NCBI RefSeq assembly: GCF_044748305.1 | Contig: NZ_JBIVFT010000014.1 | Location: 1-64,000 of the forward strand | Origin: Arthrobacter_E sp044748305 | GTDB taxonomy: Bacteria; Actinomycetota; Actinomycetes; Actinomycetales; Micrococcaceae | Length of the DNA stretch: 64,000 nucleotides | Direction of reading: 5' to 3' | Part shown: in pieces, positions 32,167-40,163 of the stretch | How positions within the stretch are numbered: the stretch's first letter is position 1 | Layout of the letters: each line of letters starts with the position of its first letter | Notes under the pieces: model-generated | What the model was told of the DNA's origin: nothing | The model's input: the letters and a program-made list of their open reading frames with translations, nothing else | Database searches by the model: none | Made by a program: the position numbers and the translations under genes

Positions 32167-33122
32167 GACTTCTTCTTTCCGGTGAGTTCGAAGACCAGAC
32201 GCCCGGCCTCCAGGGCTTTGCGTTCGAAACTTGTCAGGGTGCGGCCCTCGAAACGGGGTGCCCAGCCGCCCACTTCGTCCACACCCTCGTTGGGGCCGGT
32301 ATGAGTGGTGCTCACCGGTGCGCGGCCTTCCCGCACGGGGGCGCCGCCCACGACGGTCTCCACTCCGCTGGCCCACACCTGGGTCAGCGGACTTTCTGAT
32401 CCGGCACGTTCGCCGTCGTGCACGTTCTGGAAGTCGGGGGAGCCGTCCAGTACTTCGCGGGCGTGGACAGCATAGTTGGACCAATCGGTGGCGATCCGCC
32501 ACAGACCTCCGGGCTCCAACGCCTGTGCCACCTGCTCGGCGAACGCGGGTTGGATCAGCCGTCGCTTGTGGTGCTTGGCCTTGTGCCAGGGATCCGGGAA
32601 GAACACCCAGACCTGGTGGACGGAACCGGCGGGGAGCATGTTCTCCAGTACTTCTGGTGCGTTCGCCTGGACCACCCGGACATTCGTGAGGCCACCTGAG
32701 ACGATCTTCATGAGTGTGTTCGCCAGTCCAGGTGTGTAGACCTCCACCGCGAGGAAGTCCCACTCGGGGTGCTCAGCCGCGGCATGCGTGACTGCTTCGC
32801 CGAGCCCGGAACCGATCTCCACGATGAGCGGTGCCTTGCGCCCGAAGGTGGCCTCGGCGTCGAACACATAGTCCGGATGCACCGAGGTGTCCGCGACGTG
32901 ACGAGGGACATCCACCGCCCAACTGCCGGAGTATTCGTCCCAGGCGGTCTGGCGCCGGCCCTGCAGGCGCGTGCCTCGGCGCACGAAACTCACCGGATTG
33001 CGCCGGTACGTCCCGAAGGAGGCCTGACTGCCTTCCGTGACAGGGTGGTGCGGGGCACGCGGCTCTGGACCGGGAGCGGTTTCAGAGGCGTTCGAGGGGT
33101 CGGGAGAGTCTGTGCCGTTCAT
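32163..33122 (-). CDS. trmB: tRNA (guanine-N7)-methyltransferase
   Basis: 319 aa. SAM-dependent Rossmann methyltransferase that makes m7G46 in tRNA. Motif I VEIGSGLGEA, the VQANAPEVL segment and VWVFFPDPWHKAKHHKRR are diagnostic. The N-terminal ~45 residues are a low-complexity acidic/proline extension common in actinobacteria. ATG 33122 was chosen since upstream codons run into the nested inverted repeats of the divergent promoter. First gene of the trmB-tag-VOC operon. Confidence 0.93.
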   Translation of the reverse strand: MNGTDSPDPSNASETAPGPEPRAPHHPVTEGSQASFGTYRRNPVSFVRRGTRLQGRRQTAWDEYSGSWAVDVPRHVADTSVHPDYVFDAEATFGRKAPLIVEIGSGLGEAVTHAAAEHPEWDFLAVEVYTPGLANTLMKIVSGGLTNVRVVQANAPEVLENMLPAGSVHQVWVFFPDPWHKAKHHKRRLIQPAFAEQVAQALEPGGLWRIATDWSNYAVHAREVLDGSPDFQNVHDGERAGSESPLTQVWASGVETVVGGAPVREGRAPVSTTHTGPNEGVDEVGGWAPRFEGRTLTSFERKALEAGRLVFELTGKKKS

Positions 33123-33205
33123 CGATTCCAGGGTACCGGTGAGGACTGACAGAAAGAGTCGTCCGGCCCCGCACCGTCCCGGGACTCGGCTATTCCGCGC
33201 CGCCG

Positions 33206-33282
33206 CCCGCCGAAACAGTGGGCTTGCCGCGAAGCCGTGTAGTAAACACACTGTTTCGCGGGAAACTGGCTGTTTCGGCGGG
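33206..33282. promoter_or_regulatory. Nested inverted repeats in trmB/MFS divergent region, with a parS-like core
   Basis: An outer 13-bp perfect inverted repeat CCCGCCGAAACAG (33206-33218) / CTGTTTCGGCGGG (33270-33282) encloses CCGCGAA / TTCGCGG (33227-33233 / 33255-33261) and GTGT / ACAC. Within it, TGTTTCGCGGGAAACT (33252-33267) matches the ParB site consensus TGTTTCACGTGAAACA in 13 of 16 positions. It directly precedes the MFS gene, so an operator is the simpler reading. Confidence 0.5.
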
Positions 33283-33292
33283 GGAGACCACA

Positions 33293-34504
33293 ATGGATAT
33301 CGTGCAGACCCAGACCTTGACACCCGGATCCACCCGCATGCGCCTCGCCTTCCTGGGTGTATGCCTGGTTCTGATCGGGCTGAATCTGCGCACGGTCTTC
33401 TCCAGCTTCGCGGCGATCCTCAGTGAAGTCCGCGCCGACGCCGGCCTCCCGGACTGGGCCGTCACCGCCCTGACCACGGTTCCGGCCACCCTGCTCGGTA
33501 TCTTCGCGCCTCTCGCACCGGTGCTGGCCCGGCGTTTCGGAGCGGAGCGGGTTCTTTTCGGTGCCATGGTGGTGCTCACGGCGGGTCTCCTGATCCGGCC
33601 CACCGAGCTCGGAACCTTGGGGCATCTGCCGCTCCTGCTCTTCGGCACGGCCCTTTGCGGTGCCGCGATCGCTCTCTGCAACGTCATCCTGCCCACCGTC
33701 GTCAAGCGCGATTTCCAGCACCGCCTCGGGCTCATGGGCGGGCTTTATACGACGGCGATCTGCGCCTCCGCAGCGCTCGGCGCCGGATTCACCTACCCGC
33801 TGTTCGAACTCAGCGGCCAGTGGACGACGGCGCTGATCTTCTGGGCGGTGCCGGCCGCCGTCGTCGTGCTCCTCTTCGCCCCGCTGGCGTTCAGCGCGCC
33901 ACACCACCGCGAGAGCGTCGACGCCGAAGGTGCGAATGTCTGGCGGTCGCCGGTCGCCTGGCAGGTCACGCTGTTCATGGTCCTGCAGGCGATGAGCTCC
34001 TTCAGTGTCTTCGCCTGGCTTGCTCCCGTGCTGCGGGAGCGGGGGATCGACGGAGGCGCCGCCGGCGTCATGGTGTCCGTCTCGATCCTGCTCCAGATGC
34101 TGGGCTCGCTGATCGCCCCCGCGCTCGCCGCGAAGTTCTGGGATCAGCGGGTGATCAACATGGTGCTCGCGCTCATGACCGGCTCCGGCTTCGCGTTGAG
34201 CATCCTCGGGCCGATCGGCGGGATCTGGGCGTGGATCGCCCTGCTGGGGCTGGGCCAAGGGGCGCTGACGGCGGTCGCCTTGACCATGATCATGCTGCGC
34301 ACCCGGGACCAGCACACCGCGGCCCGGCTCTCGGGCATGATGCAGGGCGTCGGGTACGGCGTCGGCTCCGTGGGCACGCTCATGGTCTCCTGGACGCATC
34401 AGCTGACCGGCGCTTTCACCCTGGCCGGGTGGGTTTTCCTGGGCATCTCCCTCGCAGGGGCCGTGTTCGGTTACCTTGCGGGGCGGCGCAGGTTCGTGGA
34501 ATAA
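33293..34504 (+). CDS. MFS transporter, CynX/NimT type
   Basis: 403 aa with twelve predicted transmembrane helices. The opening LVLIGLNLRTVFSSFAAILSEVRADAGL is the CynX/NimT signature (cyanate, 2-nitroimidazole and related small-molecule carriers). Substrate unknown. GGGGGAGACCACA precedes ATG. It is divergent from trmB and lies immediately behind the nested inverted repeats at 33206-33282, but no regulator gene is adjacent, so the controlling protein must be encoded elsewhere. Confidence 0.85.
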   Translation: MDIVQTQTLTPGSTRMRLAFLGVCLVLIGLNLRTVFSSFAAILSEVRADAGLPDWAVTALTTVPATLLGIFAPLAPVLARRFGAERVLFGAMVVLTAGLLIRPTELGTLGHLPLLLFGTALCGAAIALCNVILPTVVKRDFQHRLGLMGGLYTTAICASAALGAGFTYPLFELSGQWTTALIFWAVPAAVVVLLFAPLAFSAPHHRESVDAEGANVWRSPVAWQVTLFMVLQAMSSFSVFAWLAPVLRERGIDGGAAGVMVSVSILLQMLGSLIAPALAAKFWDQRVINMVLALMTGSGFALSILGPIGGIWAWIALLGLGQGALTAVALTMIMLRTRDQHTAARLSGMMQGVGYGVGSVGTLMVSWTHQLTGAFTLAGWVFLGISLAGAVFGYLAGRRRFVE

Positions 34505-34629
34505 GAATTCGGCCTGACAGGAGCTTTAATCCACCGACGGCAATAAGCTGCAAGTGGCGCCTCATGTCCTTGGGGGATCCGGGCGTCACATCACTGCTGC
34601 ACCATCACCGCGCCGTCTCGGAGGAACTC

Positions 34630-35865
34630 ATGAGGAAACATCTTCGTCCCCTGTCCGTCATCGCCAGCACTGTGGCCCTGCTGTCGCTCGGCCTGTCTGC
34701 ACCTGCGATTGCCGCGCCGCCCAATGTGGATTGGAACCGCTCGAACATCGCCGTCAATCTCGGTGGACAAGTGGACGGCGGATACCTCGACGCCCAGGGT
34801 GCCGTGTTCGACGGGACCGGCCAGATCGTCATCGACATCGACGGCGCGTTCACCTCGGGCAACTCCCTGATGAAGGACTCCGCAGGCCTCTCGAAGGTGG
34901 CCGGCGAGTACTGCTTCGGCCTCGACGCACCGAAGACGGCGTGGCCGAATCTGTGTCAGACCACCAACCAGATCAGCAGCAGCTACCTGTACGCGACGCC
35001 GTCGTACTTCAGCACGCTGCCCGGCAGCTCGACGCCGAACCCCGCCTGCGTCTCTTCCGCGGGGACCCCTTGCCACGACTATCACGGCACCGCCACGGCG
35101 GGAGCGGCGGTGGGGCAGGCGGGCAAACGCTGGGAGCTGAACAGCGACGGCTCCTACACGATCGTCTCCACGGCCGGAGCCGCCGTGGGCGCCAAAGTCG
35201 TGCAGGTCAAGGTGGGCGGCGGAACCACCACCGGTGTCAACGACTCGTTCGGTTGGTCCGGGGAATCGGTGGTCAACGCGCTGAACTGGATCGATGCTGT
35301 CGGGAGCGAATCGGCCCAGTTCAAAGGCCGGATCGCCGCCATCAACCTGTCGGTGTCCGGCGCTCCGCTGAGTTCCGGTGGGAGCTGCACCGGCCTGGGA
35401 CAGGCCATCGACACGGTGGCGGGACGACTGAAGGCCAAAGGCATCGCCGTGGTCATGGCGGCGGGCAATGACGGACTGGCCGGTGTGGGGACCTGGAACT
35501 GCGGCGCCAACGTGATCACGGTGGGTGCCACTTCCGCCGTCTCACCCGGAACCCTGAGCAGTTACTCGAACCGTGGGCCGTCCACCCGTCTTTACGCGCC
35601 GGTCGGCGAGGGCAACGCCACCACCCGGGACGGGGTCCTGCTGCCCTGGAAGAGCTCGGGGACGTTCTACGTCATGGGTACGTCCTTCGCGTCCCCGCAG
35701 GTGGCGGGGGCCTTCGCGGTGCTGCGCCAGAAGTTCGGCGCTACGCCCACGGTGGATCAGCTCGCCGCGCATCTGGCGGCGACCGGCGGTGCGGTTTCAG
35801 GGCTTCCCGCTGGACAGCAGGGCAAAGTGATCAACGTCCGGGCGGCGCTGAGCGGGACGCCGTAG
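34630..35865 (+). CDS. Secreted subtilisin-like (S8) serine protease
   Basis: 411 aa. Sec signal peptide (residues 1-29; RKHLRP, hydrophobic core, APAIAA). Catalytic elements are present: Asp in IVIDIDGAF (69/71), His152 in DYHGTATAG, oxyanion Asn in MAAGNDG and Ser in GTSFASPQVAG (about 352). Four to six cysteines (CFGLD, NLCQ, PAC, TPCHD, SCTG, WNCG) suggest disulfides. A propeptide is not obvious, and the insertion of about 80 residues between Asp and His is longer than in subtilisin. The leader has a -10-like TAAGCT near 34545 and GAGGAACT before ATG. Single-gene unit. Confidence 0.9.
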   Translation: MRKHLRPLSVIASTVALLSLGLSAPAIAAPPNVDWNRSNIAVNLGGQVDGGYLDAQGAVFDGTGQIVIDIDGAFTSGNSLMKDSAGLSKVAGEYCFGLDAPKTAWPNLCQTTNQISSSYLYATPSYFSTLPGSSTPNPACVSSAGTPCHDYHGTATAGAAVGQAGKRWELNSDGSYTIVSTAGAAVGAKVVQVKVGGGTTTGVNDSFGWSGESVVNALNWIDAVGSESAQFKGRIAAINLSVSGAPLSSGGSCTGLGQAIDTVAGRLKAKGIAVVMAAGNDGLAGVGTWNCGANVITVGATSAVSPGTLSSYSNRGPSTRLYAPVGEGNATTRDGVLLPWKSSGTFYVMGTSFASPQVAGAFAVLRQKFGATPTVDQLAAHLAATGGAVSGLPAGQQGKVINVRAALSGTP

Positions 35866-35883
35866 GGAGGCGGCAGGGGCGGC

Positions 35884-36594
35884 TCAGAGATACGCGAGGA
35901 TCAGCCAGGAGAACATCAACCCCATCGCCACGCAGATGACCCAGGCCGTGACAGCTGCCAGATACCAGTGCTGCTGAACCTCCAGACGGAAGCGCCCCTG
36001 GCTGCCCTTCGGGTGCTTGCGGAGTGAGCGTTCGGTGAGGGCGATCAAGGGCAGGAGCAACGCCAGCAGCAGAAGGAACGTGACCAGCTGGAGTGCTTTC
36101 CACAGGGAATTCGGCCCGACGCTCACCGCCCCCAGGGCGTGGAGCACCAGGAGCGAGACCTCCTGGGGCCCGCAGATGGCGAGGAGACCGGCACCGCCCA
36201 GGAACATGACCAGCACCCGTCCGAGGCGCTGCCCCCAGTTCAGGGGGACCGTCGGCACGGGCGCGGTGGGTTCGGAACCCCACTCGGCGACCTGGTCCGG
36301 ACGTCTGCCCCGGTTGTGCCAGAACTGCCGCAGCGAGCCACGGATCGCCAGCGGCCAAAGGAGCAACGCCACCAGGGCGGCGATCTCCCACGCGAAGATC
36401 TGATTCGGGCCGATATCCCAGCCCAGCTGCTCCGCCAGGAAGATCAGCGCGATCCAGCCCGCCAGGAGCAGGGGCACTCCGAGAAGCACCGTCAGCGCGA
36501 GCCAGAGGAGCTGACGGGTCTTCGATGAGGGCGCCGGAAGGGGCTGCCCGGCCGGGTCAGGTCCCGGGCCCCGTCCTCCAGGTGCGAGAGTCAT
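35884..36594 (-). CDS. Hypothetical multi-pass membrane protein
   Basis: 236 aa, not recognised. Six hydrophobic segments (for example LLWLALTVLLGVPLLLAGWI, VLVMFLGGAGLLAICG, LVTFLLLLALLLPLIAL), a proline/glycine-rich N-terminus and a basic loop RSLRKHPKGSQGR. TAGGAT (36608-36603) lies 8 nt before ATG, suggesting a leaderless or very short leader. It converges on the subtilase gene (18 nt between the stops); no functional link is evident. Confidence 0.65.
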   Translation of the reverse strand: MTLAPGGRGPGPDPAGQPLPAPSSKTRQLLWLALTVLLGVPLLLAGWIALIFLAEQLGWDIGPNQIFAWEIAALVALLLWPLAIRGSLRQFWHNRGRRPDQVAEWGSEPTAPVPTVPLNWGQRLGRVLVMFLGGAGLLAICGPQEVSLLVLHALGAVSVGPNSLWKALQLVTFLLLLALLLPLIALTERSLRKHPKGSQGRFRLEVQQHWYLAAVTAWVICVAMGLMFSWLILAYL

Positions 36595-36629
36595 GTCTCC
36601 AAATCCTAGTGACCCGCGAACGCTCCACC

Positions 36630-36700
36630 TCCTCCGCGAGTGGTCACTTAAGCACAGTGTCGGCCCGCCGGACTGTGCTTAAGTGACCACTCGCGGAGGA
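36630..36700. repeat. Class B long palindrome, 29-bp perfect arms (copy 1)
   Basis: Arm TCCTCCGCGAGTGGTCACTT AAGCACAGT with exact complement and a 13-nt loop GTCGGCCCGCCGG. Unusually it sits between two divergent genes, 36 nt from the start of the hypothetical membrane protein. Its right edge GGAGGAGAAGG resembles a Shine-Dalgarno just before GTG 36709. Confidence 0.92.
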
Positions 36701-36777
36701 GAAGGACGGTGACCAGGATCCGGGGCCTGTGGGGCGCTACGCTGAGACCGTCCATCCTTCTGACGGAAAGGCCGCGA

Positions 36778-37449
36778 GTGGCTGCATCCCTGCCCTGGCG
36801 CGGCGTCCTCTACGCGGGAGGGCTATCCGCCGTCGCCGGTTTCATCGACGCGGTGGCGTACATCCACCTGGGCGGCTACTTCGTCTCCTTCATGAGCGGC
36901 AACACCACGCGGGCCAGCTCCGATCTGATGCACGGTTCGCTCACGGGCGCGGGGCTGGCGCTGGGACTGATCGGCTTCTTCAGCCTGGGGGTGGTCCTGA
37001 GCACGCTCGTCTTCCGGCGCGCTGGGGAGCGGAGGTTGCCGGGCGTACTGGCGACGACGACGGCGCTGATCGCCGTCGCGGCCCTCCTTCCGTCGCTTTC
37101 GGCAGAGGCCGCGGTGCCGCCACTGCTGGCGATGGCGATGGGCGTGGTGAACACCTCCTACACGCGCAACGGCGAGGTCAGCATCGCCCTGACGTATATG
37201 ACCGGGACCCTGGTGAAGACGGGACAGCATTTCGCTGCTGCCCTGACCCGGGCCGAGCCACACGGGGTGTGGCTGCGGTACTTCACCCTGTGGGCCATGA
37301 TCGCGCTCGGCGCCGTGGCCGGTGCCGTGAATTACCGGTTCACGGGCCTTGCGAGCCTCTGGGTCGCTGCCGCCCTGCTCCTGGCTTGGACGGCGCTCGC
37401 GGTCCGTCGGCTTCAGACCCCGCCTTCTCCTCCGCGAGTGGTCACTTAA
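36778..37449 (+). CDS. DUF1275 (YoaK-type) membrane protein; stop codon inside a palindrome
   Basis: 223 aa with six or more transmembrane segments. DUF1275 hallmarks: VAGFIDAVAYIHLGGYFVSFMSGNTTR near the N-terminus and NTSYTRNGEVSIALTYMTGTLVK in the middle. GTG 36778 was chosen: GGAAAGG lies 7 nt upstream and the family starts here; GTG 36709 would add 23 residues and has a GGAGGAG supplied by palindrome copy 1. The C-terminus PRVVT and the TAA stop are encoded by the left arm of palindrome copy 2 (CGA GTG GTC ACT TAA), implying that the repeat replaced the original gene end. Function unknown. Confidence 0.82.
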   Translation: MAASLPWRGVLYAGGLSAVAGFIDAVAYIHLGGYFVSFMSGNTTRASSDLMHGSLTGAGLALGLIGFFSLGVVLSTLVFRRAGERRLPGVLATTTALIAVAALLPSLSAEAAVPPLLAMAMGVVNTSYTRNGEVSIALTYMTGTLVKTGQHFAAALTRAEPHGVWLRYFTLWAMIALGAVAGAVNYRFTGLASLWVAAALLLAWTALAVRRLQTPPSPPRVVT

Positions 37450-37497
37450 GCACAGTGTCAGCCCGCCGGACTGTGCTTAAGTGACCACTCGCGGAGG
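37429..37497. repeat. Class B long palindrome, 28-bp perfect arms (copy 2)
   Basis: Same arm as copies 1 and 3 (CCTCCGCGAGTGGTCACTTA AGCACAGT), 13-nt loop GTCAGCCCGCCGG. The left arm supplies the last codons and stop of the DUF1275 gene; 25 nt after the right arm the SRPBCC gene begins. Confidence 0.92.
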
Positions 37498-37522
37498 GGA
37501 AGGGAGGTGTACCTTCTCCATC

Positions 37523-38041
37523 ATGGGGAAATGGTGGAAGCGCAACAGCTTCGAAGTCGACTCCGGAGTCGCCGAACTGGCGGTGTCCAGCGAGATCGCG
37601 GCGTCGCGGGGCACGGTCTGGCAGCTGATCTCGGACCCGGAGTACGCCTCGCTGTGTGATCCCGGGGTGCTCCACGCGGCCTGGATTCCCGGCACGTCGC
37701 GCGGGGTCGGGGAGATGCACGTTCAGGTGTTGAAACGCCACGGGAGGGAGTACTCCTCGGTCTCGGTGATCGTCGAACTGGTTCCCGAACAGTGGGTTCT
37801 GCTCCGTGGCTGGGGCACGGTGAACCCGGAAGACCGCTACTTCCAACGGCTGACGACGACGGAGTGCGGGACGCTGCTTGAGGCGGGCATCCGTGGTGGG
37901 TCGGGAAGCCGGGAGTGGGACCGGGCGATGACCCCGCAGCGTTCCCACGAGCTGGAACATCTTCAGAACTACGTGGACCGAGTCAAAGAGGTCCTGGAAT
38001 CAGGATGGACCCCGCCTCCTCCTCCGCGAGTGGTCACTTAA
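37523..38041 (+). CDS. SRPBCC (polyketide cyclase/dehydrase-like) protein; stop codon inside a palindrome
   Basis: 172 aa. START/SRPBCC-type helix-grip fold: AELAVSSEIAASRGTVWQLISDPEYASLCDPGV at the N-terminus and a C-terminal helix (HELEHLQNYVDRVKEVLE). Such proteins bind hydrophobic ligands; substrate unknown. TACCTT (37510-37515) lies 7 nt before ATG, so the mRNA is likely leaderless. The last residues PPRVVT and the TAA come from the left arm of palindrome copy 3. The gene is flanked on both sides by near-identical palindromes. Confidence 0.8.
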   Translation: MGKWWKRNSFEVDSGVAELAVSSEIAASRGTVWQLISDPEYASLCDPGVLHAAWIPGTSRGVGEMHVQVLKRHGREYSSVSVIVELVPEQWVLLRGWGTVNPEDRYFQRLTTTECGTLLEAGIRGGSGSREWDRAMTPQRSHELEHLQNYVDRVKEVLESGWTPPPPPRVVT

Positions 38042-38091
38042 GCACAGTGTCAGCCCGCCGGACTGTGCTTAAGTGACCACTCGCGGAGGAG
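38019..38091. repeat. Class B long palindrome, 30-bp perfect arms (copy 3)
   Basis: Arm CTCCTCCGCGAGTGGTCACT TAAGCACAGT with exact complement; loop GTCAGCCCGCCGG identical to copy 2. It provides the SRPBCC stop codon and separates that gene from the convergent SoxR-like gene (16 nt to its stop). Confidence 0.92.
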
Positions 38092-38106
38092 AGGAGGGCG
38101 GAAAGC

Positions 38107-38559
38107 TCAGCTCCAGAGGACCGGACCGCTGCCGCGCTGCCCCAGTTCGTCGTCAGGGTTCTGAAGTGCGCAGCGTTTCAGGCTGAGGCAACCGCAGCCG
38201 ATGCAGGAGTCCAGATCGTCGCGCAGATGGGTCAGTGCGGCGATCCGCGCGTCGAGTTCCTCCCGCCACAGCCCGGAGAGCCGGGCCCAGTCCCGCTTGG
38301 TCGGAGTGCGCCCTTCCGGCAGCGAATCCAGGGCCGCCTGGATCTCCTTCAACGCCATGCCCACGCGTTGGGCGGTCCGGATGAAAGCCACTCGTCGCAA
38401 GGCGTCCCGGGTGTACCGGCGCTGGTTCAGGCTGTTCCGGCCCGCGTGCAGCAGCCCCTGACGCTCGTAGAAGTGCAGGGCTGACGCGGGGACTCCGCTG
38501 CGTGCCGAGAGTTCGCCGATGCTCAGCTCGTGACGCTTGCCTCCGTGTATCTGTGGCAT
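38107..38559 (-). CDS. soxR: SoxR-like redox-sensing MerR-family regulator
   Basis: 150 aa. MerR HTH (about 11-60; LSIGELSARSGVPASALHFYERQGLL), dimerisation helix, and the [2Fe-2S] ligand motif CIGCGCLSLKRC (Cys119, 122, 124, 130), identical in spacing to SoxR. In actinobacteria SoxR senses redox-active molecules and activates efflux or monooxygenase genes rather than SoxS. GGGAAGAGGAC precedes ATG. It is divergent from an MFS gene whose promoter has the 19-bp spacer and dyad expected for a MerR-type activator (38585-38615). Confidence 0.93.
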   Translation of the reverse strand: MPQIHGGKRHELSIGELSARSGVPASALHFYERQGLLHAGRNSLNQRRYTRDALRRVAFIRTAQRVGMALKEIQAALDSLPEGRTPTKRDWARLSGLWREELDARIAALTHLRDDLDSCIGCGCLSLKRCALQNPDDELGQRGSGPVLWS

Positions 38560-38584
38560 GTCCTCTTCCCGACGTCGTACGGTT

Positions 38585-38615
38585 TTGACCTCAACCATAG
38601 TTGAGGTCGTAGCGT
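38585..38615 (+). promoter_or_regulatory. SoxR/MerR-type promoter with operator in a 19-bp spacer
   Basis: -35 TTGACC (38585-38590), -10 TAGCGT (38610-38615), spacer exactly 19 nt. The dyad GACCTCAAC-N4-GTTGAGGTC (38587-38608) fills the spacer. This over-long spacer is the hallmark of MerR-family activation by DNA distortion. CCTCAA...TTGAGG resembles known SoxR boxes. The MFS ATG follows 7 nt after the -10. Confidence 0.88.
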
Positions 38616-38622
38616 CAGGGCC

Positions 38623-40101
38623 ATGGAATCCACTCACACCTCGGACGTCGACGCGCGCAAGCCGGCCCCACCGGGCCGGAGCGCTCCACGAGGCGTCCTG
38701 GCGCCGGAACATCTCCTCACCACCTTGGGTGCCTGCGCCCTGGTGTTCCTGGCCGCCTTCGAGTCGATGGCGGTCACCACTGTCATGCCTCTCGTCGCGA
38801 AAGACCTGGATGGCAGTGCGCTGTACGCGCTCGCCTTCGCCGGGCCGCTGGCCAGCGGCGTCGTCGGCATGGTGCTGGCCGGTGCCTGGACCGACCGGCG
38901 CGGGCCCGCCCTGCCGCTGTTCACCTCGGTGGGGGTCTTCGCGCTCGGACTGCTCGTGGCGGGGCTCGCGCAGTCGATGCCCGTCTTCCTCGCGGGACGC
39001 CTCATCCAGGGTTTGGGCGGCGGTGCCATCAACGTGGTGCTCTATGTCCTGGTCGCCCGCGCCTATCCCGCCGCGCTGCACCCGAAGATCTTCGCGGCGT
39101 TCTCTGCGGCGTGGGTGGTCCCGTCCATGGTCGGGCCGTTCTGCGCGGGCCTCGTGGCACAGTACCTTAGCTGGCACTGGGTGTTCCTCGGCGTCGTCTT
39201 CCTGGTGGTCCCGGCGCTCGCGATGTTGCTTCCCGCTTTGCGTCGGCTGGCCGACAGGAGGACCGACGACGACGGCGCGGCAGCAGCCGCGGCCACCGCG
39301 CCGGCTGCTGCCACCACGCCAGCCGAGCAGCTCGACCCGGCGGCCACCCGCAGCACCGGGACCCGGGTGGCACTCGCCGTCGTCGTTGCGCTGGCTGTTC
39401 TGGGGCTGAACCTCTCGGTCGAGACGGGCCAGTGGTCCTGGCTCGTAGCGCTCGCGGCGGTGGTCCTGGCGTTGCTTGCAGTCCGGAGGCTTCTGCCGGC
39501 AGGGGTGCTCCGCGGCAGGACGGGGCTGCCCGCGGTGATCCTCATGAAGTTCCTGGCCGCCGCCGCGTTCTTCGGGGCCGAGGTGTACGTGCCGTATGTG
39601 CTGATGGACCGGTACCACTTCGAGCCGTCGACGGCGGGCCTCGCCTTGACCTGCTCGGCCGTCGCCTGGTCCACCGGCTCGGCGGTTCAGGGGAGACTCG
39701 CGGGCCGGTTGGGCGATGCGGCGTTCGTGCGGCTGGGCTCGGCCTTCGTCGCGGTGTCGATCATCATCATCCTGCTGGCGACCCTGGCAGGGTTGCCGCC
39801 GCTCACCTTGATCCTGGCCTGGCTTCTGGCCGGCGGTGGCATGGGCATGATGAGCCCGCGGCTGAGCGTGCTGGTGCTCGCGTATTCGACACCGCGCAAT
39901 CAGGGTTTCAACAGTTCCGCTTCCAACGTGGCGGACTCGCTGGGGGCGGCCCTTTCACTCGCGGCGACCGGTCTGGTCTTCCACGTGCTGGCCGCCGGCG
40001 GTGCGTTCGTCGGGGTGTTCGCGCTGACCGCCTGCGTGGCCTTGGTGTCCGTGATCTTCGCAGGCCGGGTGCGGGCAAGGTCCCCGCGAGTGGGCACTTA
40101 A
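38623..40101 (+). CDS. MFS drug-efflux-type transporter under SoxR-like control
   Basis: 492 aa, about twelve to fourteen transmembrane helices. Motif A-like GAWTDRRGPALPLF after helix 2, and FESMAVTTVMP in helix 1, place it in the drug:H+ antiporter group. A central loop (about 212-245) is alanine/threonine-rich. Leaderless start 7 nt behind the -10 of the SoxR-type promoter. The C-terminus SPRVGT and stop TAA are encoded within the palindrome at 40081-40149. A clear paralogue lies at 44687-46087 on the same strand. Confidence 0.9.
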   Translation: MESTHTSDVDARKPAPPGRSAPRGVLAPEHLLTTLGACALVFLAAFESMAVTTVMPLVAKDLDGSALYALAFAGPLASGVVGMVLAGAWTDRRGPALPLFTSVGVFALGLLVAGLAQSMPVFLAGRLIQGLGGGAINVVLYVLVARAYPAALHPKIFAAFSAAWVVPSMVGPFCAGLVAQYLSWHWVFLGVVFLVVPALAMLLPALRRLADRRTDDDGAAAAAATAPAAATTPAEQLDPAATRSTGTRVALAVVVALAVLGLNLSVETGQWSWLVALAAVVLALLAVRRLLPAGVLRGRTGLPAVILMKFLAAAAFFGAEVYVPYVLMDRYHFEPSTAGLALTCSAVAWSTGSAVQGRLAGRLGDAAFVRLGSAFVAVSIIIILLATLAGLPPLTLILAWLLAGGGMGMMSPRLSVLVLAYSTPRNQGFNSSASNVADSLGAALSLAATGLVFHVLAAGGAFVGVFALTACVALVSVIFAGRVRARSPRVGT

Positions 40102-40149
40102 TCACGGTCCAATGCGCCCGCACTGTGATTAAGTGCCCTCTCGCGGGGA
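40081..40149. repeat. Class B-related palindrome with two mismatches; contains MFS stop codon
   Basis: Left arm TCCCCGCGAGTGGGCACTTA ATCAC, right arm GTGATTAAGTGCCCTCTCGC GGGGA; one internal mismatch (A/T swap in the GAGTGGG part) and one near the loop. Lies between convergent genes, and the left arm provides GGC ACT TAA, the end of the MFS gene. Confidence 0.88.
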
Positions 40150-40163
40150 GGAGATGCGGCAGC

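Noticed and set aside
33655..34629. Long plus-strand frame that extends the subtilase gene upstream through the MFS gene
   Set aside because: The first ~325 codons are an out-of-frame shadow of the MFS gene; the subtilase starts at 34630 with a signal peptide and ribosome-binding site.
36630..38091. Palindromes as integron attC sites with gene cassettes
   Set aside because: Gene-palindrome units look cassette-like, but the arms lack the conserved RYYYAAC/GTTRRRY boxes and attC-type extrahelical bases, and no integrase gene is present.
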